Source: Nemania diffusa | Lineage: Eukaryota > Ascomycota > Sordariomycetes > Xylariales > Xylariaceae | Direction of reading: 5' to 3' | Length of the DNA: 64,000 nucleotides | Assembly: GCA_038501195.1 (NCBI GenBank) | Contig: JBBPUQ010000002.1 | Location: forward strand, 6,277,001-6,341,000 | Part shown: piece after piece, positions 32,720-43,387 of the stretch | Layout of the letters: every line of letters starts with the position of its first letter | How positions within the stretch are numbered: position 1 is the first letter of the stretch | Notes under the pieces: model-generated | The model's input: the letters and a program-made list of their open reading frames with translations, nothing else | Database searches by the model: none | Told to the model about the DNA's origin: nothing | Made by a program: the position numbers and the translations under genes

Positions 32720-34691
32720 ATCTCATAAGCAAGCCTTACATACAGTAGTGTATGTAGTGTATCGGCGATTTCTCAGATGTATTAGTATTGTAGAGAGCTT
32801 AGACAAGGTATACAAATCATGGAGGCGCTGATGACTCTAGAATCCTAGGCTGCTCGTCATCAATAAGCGACAGCTCGTCTCATATCCCTACATAAAGAAT
32901 AGACTGTTCGTGTTCGGCGTGGGTGAGGCTCCCATGAATGGAGTAGCGGGTCTCACCCCCTTTTTCTGCAGGTACACTACTATGAATACTGTATGTACGA
33001 GCCTGAAATAGGTAGGCGACGCTGTGCCGCGTTGACGGCGATCTTTAACGCGAAAAGATTTTTACGCCAATAGAGCTGCATTAGCACCAAACAAATTATC
33101 GACCCACATGTGCCTGGTAATAAGGCCAGCAGCCTTGGGATGTGACAAATTGTCATTGTGGCTTGTGAGTTTAGCTAATATGCATCGGGATAGAAGGCCG
33201 GTTTCTAGTGAAGGATCGCAAAACAGCAAGGAAGGGTGCCACATAATGACCGGCTTGCACTCCCGGGGCCTATTCGCTGATTCCGGAAACCGATGACTAT
33301 TCGATTACTTACGTATACTGCGTATATGTAGGTACATGGCAACGAATTTAATTGCTCTATATACTTATAATACTATGTAGATTTATATGTAAGTATACTA
33401 CATACACTACATATACTACCGATACTATAGGTATTGCGATACGCGTACAGTGACTGTCCACATGCGTAACCAGTATCATGTACAGGTAGGTATGTGTCCT
33501 GATGTCGCCTATCTCTGGATAAATATGCTAAAACCTGTCATCCGGCAGTAGTCCGACACGGCTCTATTTGGCAATGCAGATGAAATCAAAGGCATAAGCG
33601 AGCCCAACCTCGTCATGACTTGGATCTCAGATGCGAAAGATGGTATTCTGATGTTAACAATAAACAACTCGGTAGCTCGACACTGTGCGCTTTCAATGAT
33701 AATGCCTACTCATTCACTGCTTCGAGCTGAGTATGCCTATGTCCCGTTTTACACGCGCTTTGACGCGGGGACATACCGTCAGGGACGGGTATCGTGGGTC
33801 TACTAGGTATTGCATGAGCACAGACGTTTGCCAATGGATCAGTCAGAGAACCGATCTTCAATGAAAACTTTTCATCGGCACTATCTACTATGTAGGTAGG
33901 TACTCGAAATCCCAGTACGCGATCCCGCACCAACCAAGGATCTAGCCCATCAGTTGCCAAAGAAACGCGTTACAACCCCTGGGGTTATTCCCGTGGGCAC
34001 AGACTCCGCGACTCGGCTTATCTCCATCGCAGAGACATGCGTAGGCAGTGAAATCTGTAATGCGATAGATGACCCAGACACACCTAGGTGTCATTGAGGT
34101 AGGTAGCTATGCGTATACATAAATTCTCGTGAGCCGATTGGCATGATAAACCGCAAGCCGCCTCGGTTCATCGAACCGAGCCGTGTTACTCTTGCGACCT
34201 ATGGCCAGTAATGTCTCGATGACAGTTGCTCACCCGTGCACTGCGAGCCATATACTACGGTGATTTGGGCAATGGAACGTCTGTAATGTAACCTATTCGG
34301 ATAAAACATTTGAAGGGTATCATGATTTGTTATAGCGTCCATTCCGTCTACGCATACGCAAGACCTCGGTCGAGATGCTTAACCGTAGACTGTAGACAAC
34401 TTACACGTGCTGATAGGTACGCTTGTTAGTAGAATCAAGCAAGACATTTTTCTGCAGTGATTGCCGCTTTGTCCACATGTCGGCCTTTTACAGTATCTAA
34501 ACGTCTCTCCCCCGGCCGTGACCAGGGGCAGAACCAGCATCTCGGCTAACTAGCATGTCTCGATCCATGCATGAGAGATCTTCAAGAGATCAAATTTATA
34601 TCTAGTATTAGTGTGGACGAACTCTTGTTCGTTTTCACCACTCCTCTCGTCAACAGCCTCAACTACAGCACAGAAGTATCAGCATTGCGCA
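32720..34691. other. Long AT-rich intergenic region
   Basis: About 2 kb without a supported gene. It is rich in TATA, TAGGTA and GTATAC-like words (for example 33300-33430) with many stops. It holds the 19-bp inverted repeat at 34162-34180 and one copy of the 14-mer AGGTAGGTAGCTAT (34097-34110). It separates the hydrolase from the membrane-protein gene. Confidence 0.55.
34162..34180. promoter_or_regulatory. Inverted repeat CTCGGTTC-ATC-GAACCGAG (CGG-N9-CCG)
   Basis: Perfect 8-bp arms around a 3-bp centre. The CGGTTC half-site also occurs in the CGG cluster before the regulator gene (11230-11235). It lies about 510 bp upstream of the SAT4/PTH11-like gene. It may be a Zn2Cys6 dimer site; function is inferred. 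Confidence 0.4.
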
Positions 34692-36174
34692 ATGGACGTA
34701 ATACCATACCTCCCCAAAGAACAGCAAGATGCACTTCTTGCTGGTCCTGCGCTCGCAACGCCCCCTGGAGTAGTCGCCAACTTTGACAATCCGCCAAACC
34801 AAAATGACATTGCCCATGCTACCTTCGTCATATGTTTGTTTTTTGCTACCTTCAGTTTCCTCGTGCGGATGTACGCCAGATTAGCAGGCTTAAGGGAAAT
34901 CAAGTTAGAAGATGGTAAGTGAAGCATTACTGATGTTGAACCCTTCATCGTCGATGGGCTCGAAAGCTAACCCGGTCCTAGCTTTTACCTTCGTAGCTTA
35001 CGTACGTCGGCACGTCTTAGCAGTTCTTAGTATTAGTATATATTAACAATATATTCCTAGGGCACATACGTAGGCTACATATACTGTGCCTACCGATTGC
35101 TGGTTGAGTACGGCTATTTCATACACCAATGGGATCTCCATCTTGGTGACCTGATCGAAATCACTTATGTAGGTTATTTGGTGACCGCAAAAGGCTTCGT
35201 GGTCGACAAGAACTAAACAAGTACAGATCCTCCAAATCGGTGGTATTCTATACTCGGTCACCCTCCCATTGCTCAAAGCTTCGATCTTGCTAGAATGGAC
35301 TCGCCTCTTTGTTCCCCGAGGAACACGCAATGTGTTCTGGTGGCTCTGTATTACCTTAGTAGGGATCCAGCTCTCGTTTCTCGTGGCCTCGGTCTTTGCC
35401 CTGTGCTTCACGTGCGTTCCATTTCGGAGCATCTATGATTTCACTGTCGCCGGGAAATGCATTAAGAAAGCCGATCTCGAAATCACCTCAGCCGCCATCC
35501 ACTTCGCCTCCGACATCGTTATCCTCATTCTTCCACAAAAAGTCATTTGGACTTTGCATATGTCTCTGAAGAAGAAGTTGGGTGTCTCGTTTATTTTCTC
35601 GCTAGGTGTTCTGTAAGTATATGGCAACAACCACGATCTTCATCCTCGAATGTGCACTGACGTTAGTCCTTGCAGAGCTTGCCTGTCTGCGATTCTACGA
35701 TTGGTATCTACGATTGAATATACCTCGGCAGCCGACGTCACTTACAAAGTATCTGCCGTGGTCCTATGGGCACTTGCAGAAATGACGTGCGGTTTCATCG
35801 TCCTTGGAATGCCCACAGCGCCCAAGGTCCTGCTCGAAACACAGCTCATGAGCAAAATCAAGTCATCTTTTAGATCCTGGACTGGAACCAATCAAAACGA
35901 ATCGAAGAACACAGGGCTATCCCACACGTCGAAGTCGTCGAAGTCATCGAACACTGCGAAGGCATATCTAAAGATCGATGATAAAGGTATGCCTTTACGG
36001 AATCTGAAGAGCTTGGACACAGAATCCACAGAGCACCTTCGTGACATCACAGTTAGACCCGAGAACTCGATTGTTCGCACAACCCAGTTGAGTACGACGG
36101 AGGATTACGACTACGAGCGTCAAGTCCAACACGACCAGCTCCAGCGTCAGCATCCATGGCGCACGAAAGAATAG
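34692..36174 (+). CDS. Seven-helix integral membrane protein, SAT4/PTH11-like (fungal rhodopsin-like domain)
   Basis: Member of the large fungal family of putative membrane receptors/transport-associated proteins (PF20684 type). Five exons: 34692-34914, 34982-35001, 35061-35168, 35227-35612 and 35676-36174 (411 aa). Exon 2 is a 20-nt microexon encoding AFTFVAY, needed to keep frame between GTAAGT and GTACGT donors. Hydrophobic helices are visible from about residue 40 (FVICLFFATFSFLV) through FIVLGMPTAPKVLL, seven in all. Family features include the VYARLxxxREIKLED-like loop after helix 1 (MYARLAGLREIKLEDG), CF-Cys in the extracellular loop (FALCFTCVPFRSIYD) and the long polar cytoplasmic C terminus. 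There is no CFEM domain. Whether it serves the cluster (transport or sensing) is unknown. Confidence 0.85.
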
Positions 36175-38001
36175 TTAGAGCGTCCAAAGGGATCTGATAG
36201 CCATATGTATTGGCTGTGTACACTTTATTTTAAACGGGCCAAAATGCTCAAGCAAGGGCTGTATATGTTATGACTTAATGTTCAAACTAAAAAGAGTGGC
36301 AACTCGAAACACTCTACGGGGAAGGTTATAGGCAAAAGCAGACACGATACTATCCAAAATCGGCGCCTCTTAGTGTTTATCGCCATCCATATTACATAGT
36401 TGCTAAAATAATGAGTGTGTATACACTCTCTTTAAGTTTGAGCTGTACCTAACATCTTGAAGAAGAAACCATCACAAATAATTAGCAATCGACAAGAGCG
36501 TAAGCCACTATAGTTTCCGTTTATTCAAACAGTTGCAACCTTGATCCTGAAAGAATTATAGACAACTTCCCTGCTATCTTGATGCATCTGCAGGCAATCC
36601 TCAGATACCCCTTTGAACCCGAATCTATGGTACGAACCCCCTCGGGGAGACCCATAATCCTCACCACACTACTCCATAACAATCTCACTCTGTTCATCTA
36701 ATGCAGGTGAGGTCCCCTGCTCACGCAGATCCCTTACCCCATTCTGAGCCACTCGACGCCGTTGGCAGGGACCGTCCCATCCCGTAATTCCGCCGCCGCC
36801 ATTCACGTCCCATATCTGCACTGGGTTAGTATACGCTAGCAGCCCGCGTCCTCGATCGCCCACATTGTTTAGCCGAGGGCGGAGGGCGAGGTACCTAGGT
36901 ATCTAGTCTGTGCACTGAATAAGTAGTGTGGATTTAGTGTTCACTAGTGTAGATCCTACAAGATACTGTACGCTTGACACGTGCTTACACCTTCATATAC
37001 TCTCTGTACACTATGCCTAGATAGTGTAGTGTATACGCCACTGTTTCACGGCCACGGAGGAACTGCTGCGAAGTGCGTATACAGAACATTTGAACAATTT
37101 TACACATGCAAGTGCAGTCTGCAGTCTGCAGGTCCCTGTATGTAGGTGTGTAGCCCGCGTACGGTAGTTATAGATAGGCTGTAGTCTGGGGCAATCGCTC
37201 ACTTCGTAAGCCATTACTATGTAAATGATTGGCCCTCTCAACGGGACGCCGCTGGACGTAACCCTTACCTATTTCACCAGGCATCTAAAATGCCAAGGTG
37301 CCTATCCCAAGTTGTACCACATATCACGTCGAATGCAGTGCAGGAGGGGTCTGATCGCGACTTGTCAAAGTGCCGAGAGACTGTCTAGCATACGCATAGA
37401 GCATACGTAGGTAGAGTGGTATGATCTCCATATCGCTAGACAGAGCGTAACCCTCCCAGGGCGGGGGACGCTGTTCTGCGGCTTTCTGAGCCGTCCTGCT
37501 AAAACAAAAGCTAGTTGGGGTATACACATGAACCGGTCCCTTCTCGGGCTTCCCTTGTATGCCCAGGAATGAGCATCTGTCTCAGCGGAGGCTACCTACC
37601 CCAAATTGTGCAAACGTAGGGGGCGGAGCGAGTACCCTCAAAGGGTAACGTTAGTCTTCGCTGCTCGCTTCTCGCTCCATACGCTAGAACTATCACCTTC
37701 CATAGGACGAGAATGCGGCCACTTACCAAGCTACCCTCAAATGGGCGATGAAGCATTCATCATACATCCCCTATACCGCTTCACAGGGAAGTGGTATCAG
37801 TAGCCTCAATGCAGGGACGCCCAACACCTATCTAACTAACACCATGGTTGTTGGCGAGGTGGCTCCTGGGTCGAAACTTTCTTGTTTAATAGCTTTCTGA
37901 TAGAGTGCCTTCGCACCCTCTCGCAGACTTAACCATACCTGTGTAATTATACTGTCCCAACTACTTATCACTGGCCTTCTAGAAGTGCTCCATACCCCAT
38001 T
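36175..38001. other. Intergenic region upstream of the P450 gene
   Basis: No gene is supported over about 1.8 kb. GGTACCTA occurs at 36890-36897, and a CGG-N9-CCG element at 37479-37493. CTGCAG/CTGCAGT and TAGGTA-type repeats are frequent. Small frames on both strands have no family features. Confidence 0.5.
37479..37493. promoter_or_regulatory. CGG-N9-CCG element upstream of the P450
   Basis: CGGCTTTCTGAGCCG has arms CGGCT and AGCCG forming a 5-bp inverted repeat around five bases. It lies about 510 bp before the P450 ATG. It has the same spacing as the inverted repeat at 34162-34180. Weak on its own; listed because it is near a cluster gene. Confidence 0.3.
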
Positions 38002-39815
38002 ATGCCCGTGCTCGAGGGTTTGTCGCTGGCAGCGAAATATATCGCTAGTGCTACCGCCACTTATGTTCGTTCTGGCCAAATCGATTCTACGGGATAATGC
38101 GACTGACAATGGGGATGGTTAGTGGCTTGCGGTATTCGCCTACAGAATCTTGCTCCATCCTTTGAGCAAATATCCCGGGCCATTCGTGGCTAAACTTACG
38201 GAAGGATATGCTGGGTTCTATGCTGGCCTTCAACGACTACACTTGGTCACGCAACAGAATCATCAAAAGTATGGTATGTGATCATATAGCTATCATGCAA
38301 CCCGTCAATTAGTCGTCACCTTATCAGTCTAACATTATACAGGCAATGTTGTTCGAATCGGCCCTAACCGGCTTGTATTCAACAGTGTGCAGGCGCTTCA
38401 CGGTAATCACCGATCATGCTCTACTTGCTCATATTGAAGCTTAATGACCCCTAACAAAATGTAGACATTTACAACAATGAGAGAGTCGTCAAGTCGCATG
38501 TTTACCTAGTCACCCTAGGGTTTACCGGGACTGTCAACATATTCAGTGTTATAGATAAAGCTGCTCACCGTTCAAAACGGAAGCTGATCGGTGCAGGAGT
38601 ATCGGAGCGAGCCATGCGGGAGTTTGAACCTACTATGGCGAGCCAGATTGACATCTTCCTAAAGCAGATCGTAGAGTCCAGTCAGAAATCTGAGGCTGTG
38701 AATATGTCTATTCGCTGCAAGCGCTTGACGATGGACGTCATCGCCCTCCTGGCTTTTGGCTACGCCATGAATACCCAATCCGAGGAGCCCTACCGTACCC
38801 TTCATGGTGGGATCGAGGCCAGCAATGCTCACAATAATGTTCTCATGCAATGGCCAAGACTTCAATCACGGATAATTGCGTATCCCTTACATTATCTCAC
38901 CTTAGCCGCACAGAAGCAAGCATTCGCACTAATTGAGAATATGATAAAAACACGAACAGCCGAGGGCAAGGATTCTCGCCGTGACCTCTATGCGCAAGTT
39001 GCCGACGAACTGGAGACCAACCCGGAGTTTCGACACAGTGATGTCTGGTCTGAAGCTCTCTTCTTAATCCCTGCCGGTAAGCCAACTTCATATGAAGAGA
39101 AGCACTTCCCCAAATGACTAATGATTCCCCAGGAGGCGACACAACAGCTGCCGGCATCAGCGCCCTCCTTTTCTACCTAACCCGCCACCCAGAAATTTAC
39201 CGCAAGCTGGCACAGGAGATCCGCACTACCTTCTCTAGCAGTAGCGAGATCCATGGTGGTCCACAACTATCCAATTGCCAGTATCTCCGAGCATGTATAG
39301 ACGAGGCACTTCGGATATCACCACCTGTTAACGGCACGCTCTGGCGTGAGCTCCCAGCTGACGATGACGGGAGCAAGCCTTTCATCGTAGACGGCCATGT
39401 GATCCCCAAAGGAGTGCAGGTTGGCGTCAACATCTACACACTACAGCACAATCCCGAGTACTTCCCCGATCCTTACGCATTCAAGCCCGAGCGGTGGCTC
39501 AGTGGTGATGAGGCAGAGAAGCGTCGTATGAAGGAGGCTTTTGCTACGTTTCAGATCGGTTATCGTGGTTGCGCAGGTAAGCCGATGGCGTACTTGGAGG
39601 CTAGTCTAGTTATTGCGAAGCTCTTGTGGTATTTCGATTTCGAGTCGGCACCTGGAGAGGCTGGCCAGGTCGGCGGTGGTAAGGTTGGTGATAAGACGGG
39701 GAGACATAGGCCAGATGAATATCAGCTTTACGATGTCTTCGCTTCGGGTCATGATGGTCCGATGTTGGTCTTTAAGCCCCGTGGAGAGTATTGGCAAGAA
39801 CTTGGTACGGAGTAA
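38002..39815 (+). CDS. Cytochrome P450 monooxygenase
   Basis: ER-anchored heme-thiolate oxygenase, 522 aa, complete. Five exons: 38002-38064, 38123-38273, 38343-38402, 38465-39076 and 39133-39815. Exon 1 (MPVLEGLSLAAKYIASATATY) plus the start of exon 2 (WLAVFAYRILLHPLSKYPGP) form the membrane anchor and the proline-rich hinge. That is why the upstream ATG was chosen. The I-helix motif is AGGDTTA (D298, T299). The K-helix E353-x-x-R356 is in IDEALR, followed by FKPERW. The heme loop is FQIGYRGCAG with axial C442. All key residues are present. The sequence has the look of fungal secondary-metabolism P450s. Its substrate is unknown; oxidation of the PKS product is inferred from location 6-8 kb away across one membrane-protein gene. 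Confidence 0.9.
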
Positions 39816-40755
39816 AGGCGTAGGAGAAAAGCTTATTGTTACGGATTTGGGATCGACCATGTATTTTTAAAATGTCAAAGCACTGTATCTGTTAATACGA
39901 GATGTATCATACTATTTTGAAATTTATCAGAGGTATTCCTCCACGGTATAAGTACGCCATATAATTATTCCACCGCATTTACAACCAACACTATCATGAG
40001 AACACCATCCAAGAGTCACTACTCCAATACATAAATAAGAGAGCAAACCCACATTCTGCCTGTGTAATATACTTATGTTCCATCTCCCTTCAACTTGTGT
40101 AACTAATTAGACGATTGTATACAACTATAGACAGCTGTATGATAAACATCATAACTTTCCTTGAGACAGACTATAGTACTACATACTCATATGATAGGTT
40201 TTATACTACTAACGAATAAAGGCGTACTTGCTGTTAAAGGGTCTTTTGACTCTATCTGTTAGCATTTGACCCCAAATATGCCCTTGTTAAGTGTTCCAAT
40301 AATCATATCATGTTGCTTAGGAACTACTTAGCAATTCATAAAGTCACATGAGATCCAGAAAGCAAACTTTCATCGAGTGGGTGCCACCCCACACTGTAGC
40401 AACTAAAGGGGGTAGGAACAGGTGCCGCATTACCTATTCACTCTATTCACTGAGGTTCACAAACACGCATGTACTTGTCAAGCCATATGACACTGTGAAA
40501 GCTTTGTATCTTTCTTTCGGATTTCTCGGTATTGGCACCACTACAAGCTGCTATCATATTGTAGTCCCTGTCTCTAATTCCCTCTCCCAAGTTCTCTTTC
40601 GATCCTTCATCGATAACTCTCATCTAGACACTTCCTACTACCACGCATCCTGGGCATCCTTTTTGCCGTTCCGTCGAGCTGTATATGGCTAAAACCTATA
40701 GCTCTTTCACCTCGCCGTCCCCGTGCTAGCTCCAGTTCTGGCCTCGACCGCAAAC
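39816..40755. other. Intergenic region, AT-rich
   Basis: No supported gene between the P450 and the F-box/ankyrin gene. AT-rich with many stops. One 114-codon frame at 40348-40692 has no family features and unlikely composition. Confidence 0.5.
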
Positions 40756-41496
40756 ATGGAAAATATAGCAGATTTGTTTACTGAAATCGACAATATCGAA
40801 GTTAACAACCAAAATACTACGATAAATATAACAACAGAGAACCGAATCGTTACCGCCGAGAGCTTGCCACCTGAGGTCTGGCTCGAAATCAGCAAGAATC
40901 TTGACTCCTTTGGGGATATATACCGGCTATCACGCGTCAACAAACTCCTATACTCGCTCCTCATATTCACCCGTGCCGAGCATGAAGCCAGAGTCTTTTC
41001 CTGGTCCGGCATGGGGGATAGGCCACCAACTATGTTACATATCGCATTAAAGTTCAACTGGGCTCTAAGCGAGATCCAATCGATCGTCAGAGGGTACATT
41101 CGTGCTGGAGGGGATCTCCTCGGAAACGACTATTACACAAACTGGGAGCCGCCGCTTCACGCCGCGGTGCGCAAGAATCGCCTCGACGTCATTGAGCTCC
41201 TCCTCGATTCCGGCGTCAACATTAACCTCAGGTGGGGGAAAATATGGGATAGATGCTATACCAAGGCACACCTAAACTGCGTAGAGGGCGTCGACAATGA
41301 CTATTGCAGGAATGCGCTTAGAGTCGCGAGAGTAACGAGGAACTCTGAGATGGAAGAGTATCTCTTACGGCGAGGTATCGAGGACCGCGACCCTGTGCGG
41401 CCTGATGTCGATACCGGCGCTTGCCGTTGGTCTGACTGGTATAACCTTGAAGGCAGTATTACGAGTCTTTGGGGATTTAATCTTTACATGGACTAG
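40756..41496 (+). CDS. Small F-box-like / ankyrin-repeat protein
   Basis: Single-exon frame of 246 aa from the ATG at 40756; the open frame continues upstream to a GTG at 40723, but no ATG lies there. An F-box-like segment is visible (ESLPPEVWLEISKNL then FGDIYRLSRVNKLLYSLL, about residues 34-70). One clear ankyrin repeat follows (PPLHAAVRKNRLDVIELLLD, then SGVNIN), preceded by a partial unit (PTMLHIALKFNWALSEIQ). A third, degenerate unit (NALRVARVTRNSEMEEYLLR) comes later. Fungal F-box/ankyrin proteins of this kind are numerous and usually of unknown substrate; an SCF ubiquitin-ligase role is the family expectation. It is shorter than most relatives, so it could be a reduced copy. No tie to the polyketide pathway is evident. 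Confidence 0.7.
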   Translation: MENIADLFTEIDNIEVNNQNTTINITTENRIVTAESLPPEVWLEISKNLDSFGDIYRLSRVNKLLYSLLIFTRAEHEARVFSWSGMGDRPPTMLHIALKFNWALSEIQSIVRGYIRAGGDLLGNDYYTNWEPPLHAAVRKNRLDVIELLLDSGVNINLRWGKIWDRCYTKAHLNCVEGVDNDYCRNALRVARVTRNSEMEEYLLRRGIEDRDPVRPDVDTGACRWSDWYNLEGSITSLWGFNLYMD

Positions 41497-42041
41497 AGAG
41501 GTCCAGGATATGTTGGCAAAATACCACTTAGAATGAGTAGTTCAGGATATGGCGACCTGGCAATAATACGGCAGAACCCCTTTTTGTTCTTTTTTTAAAG
41601 AACAATAACGCCAAAAACACACAAGATGACTCTGATGTTCATAGAAGGTTAGAATGAGAGCCAATCTATGTACTATTACTGCCGATAACATTACATGTAT
41701 AAAGAACTGATGTCTTTAACTTCTCTAACTACGTTCTATGTATTTCCAATAAGCTAGAATCCGAAGGTGCCTCAGCTTGTTTCCAACAAGGTATACCTAG
41801 TCTCAATCATGTATAGAATCTCCTATGACCAGGGGGTTAACACAATCAACTGATAGATATATCCTCACATCCTTTTATTACTTTTGTAAAGTCTAGTTGA
41901 ACTAAGTGATGTTAAACAATGGTATGTAACTTGATACTACAGAGTAATATCTCGACATAACAAATATATTCCAGGAAGTATTAAATTACGATTTAATTTA
42001 ATAATATCACAATGTCATCAATATTCCAATATTTTCCGTTG
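41497..42041. other. Convergent 3' intergenic region
   Basis: AT-rich sequence between two convergent genes. A short inverted pair TTCTTTTTTTAAAGAA lies near 41586-41601. No gene is seen. Confidence 0.5.
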
Positions 42042-43387
42042 TCAGATCCTGCTCCTCTCTTTACTCTCAGCTCTCTTGCAGAGTTCAAGAAGCATATGGC
42101 CGGCCCATTCAAAGTCTTCCACATCCAGATACACCTGCGCGCTTAATCGAGCCCACAGCCGACCTTCATGGACAATCAAAGCAACGAAAGTCTTGTACTC
42201 CTCGACCATCGTCCTCATCATCCAGTGCTGGGTGCTGGGTGATGCAACACTAACATCGATAGGCAGAGCGACGTTAATCAGCGCACATCTCGACATACTC
42301 CGCGACGCGTTATCTAGCACTTCGGTCCCTAGTATGCGCGCCGCCGCCTCGCCCCCTTTCCGAGCTAACGTGTGGATGTACTCCCTGATGCTGGCCTCGC
42401 CCCCGAGAACGCGCTCCCGCCACTCGATCGCCGCGCCCACGCACGCGTACGGGCTCATGTCCACCGTGCCGACGAACTCGAAATTGTTGACGAACGCCGG
42501 CTTGCTCGACGGCGGGAGGGGGTTGAACCGCGATCCGGACTTGGGGACGTAGCCGTGCGAGGTGGGCAGCGTAGACGTGATAAGATGCTGGTTGCGCAGC
42601 GGCACGTAGAACACGGCGCAGCTCCGGGGCACGAAGAGCCACTTGTGGCAGTTGGAGACGAAGAAGTCGGGGTCGAGTTCTTGGAGGTTGAGATCGACCA
42701 TCCCCACGCCTTGAGCGGCGTCAATGAGGCTCAGGACCCCGGCTTCCCGGCACGCCTTGGTCATTGCTTCGAAGGGGAAGCGGACGCCTGGAAGGCTCGA
42801 TACTGCGTCGAACAAGCAGACTTTGGCGCGCTTCCCAGCGCGTGTGATGCTGTCTAGCGCGGCGTGGAAGGCTTGTATGATATCCGAATCCTCGCACGGA
42901 TAGGATAGCTTGATGGGTCGCGACGATACTTTCCCTAGACTAGTGTCTACGATGTGATCGATTATCTTAGCGCATCCGCCGTAAACGGTACTAAAGTATA
43001 CGATCTCGTCGCGGCCATCATCATCCCACGTGAGATTGCGAAGAACGACGCTCATGCCTGTCGTAGCATTCGAGACGAAGACAACCGTGTCGACAGGCGC
43101 GTTGACGAGCTTCGCCATAGCGGCTCTCGACTCATCTAGGACGGCCGGATATTCATAGCGGAGATAGCTGTCGGGCTTGGACTCGTAGAGATCCTGGTGA
43201 TGCCTCATATGCTTTCTGATGTCGCGTGGTGCAGCGCCGAACGAGCCTACGGGTATCAACGCGGCCCGTCAAGAAAAAAGCTTGTGAAATACGCTGTCTT
43301 ACCATGATTGAGATTTCGATACTCGGGATGGAATTCAAAGTGCTGAAGCAGCCTTTTCCCGAACACTGGTGTCCGTGGATCATCCAT
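42042..43387 (-). CDS. PLP-dependent class V aminotransferase-fold enzyme (isopenicillin N epimerase / Cys desulfurase-like)
   Basis: Fold-type I PLP enzyme, 429 aa. Exon 1 is 43387-43303 (MDDPRTPVFGKRLLQHFEFH, then the start of the family motif LNHG). Exon 2 is 43246-42042. The 56-bp intron (GTAAGA...GTAG) joins LNHG to SFGAAP, which restores the conserved NHGSFGAxP. The PLP Schiff-base lysine is K230 in SNCHKWLFVP, and the pyridine-nitrogen Asp is D204 in LIDAAQG. SNATTGM binds phosphate near the N terminus. This fungal group is often annotated as isopenicillin N epimerase-like or hercynylcysteine lyase-like; the reaction here is not predictable. Active-site residues are intact. A CGG-N10-CCG element 199 bp upstream of the ATG resembles the one in the PKS promoter. 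GC content is higher than in the neighbouring F-box gene. Confidence 0.85.
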
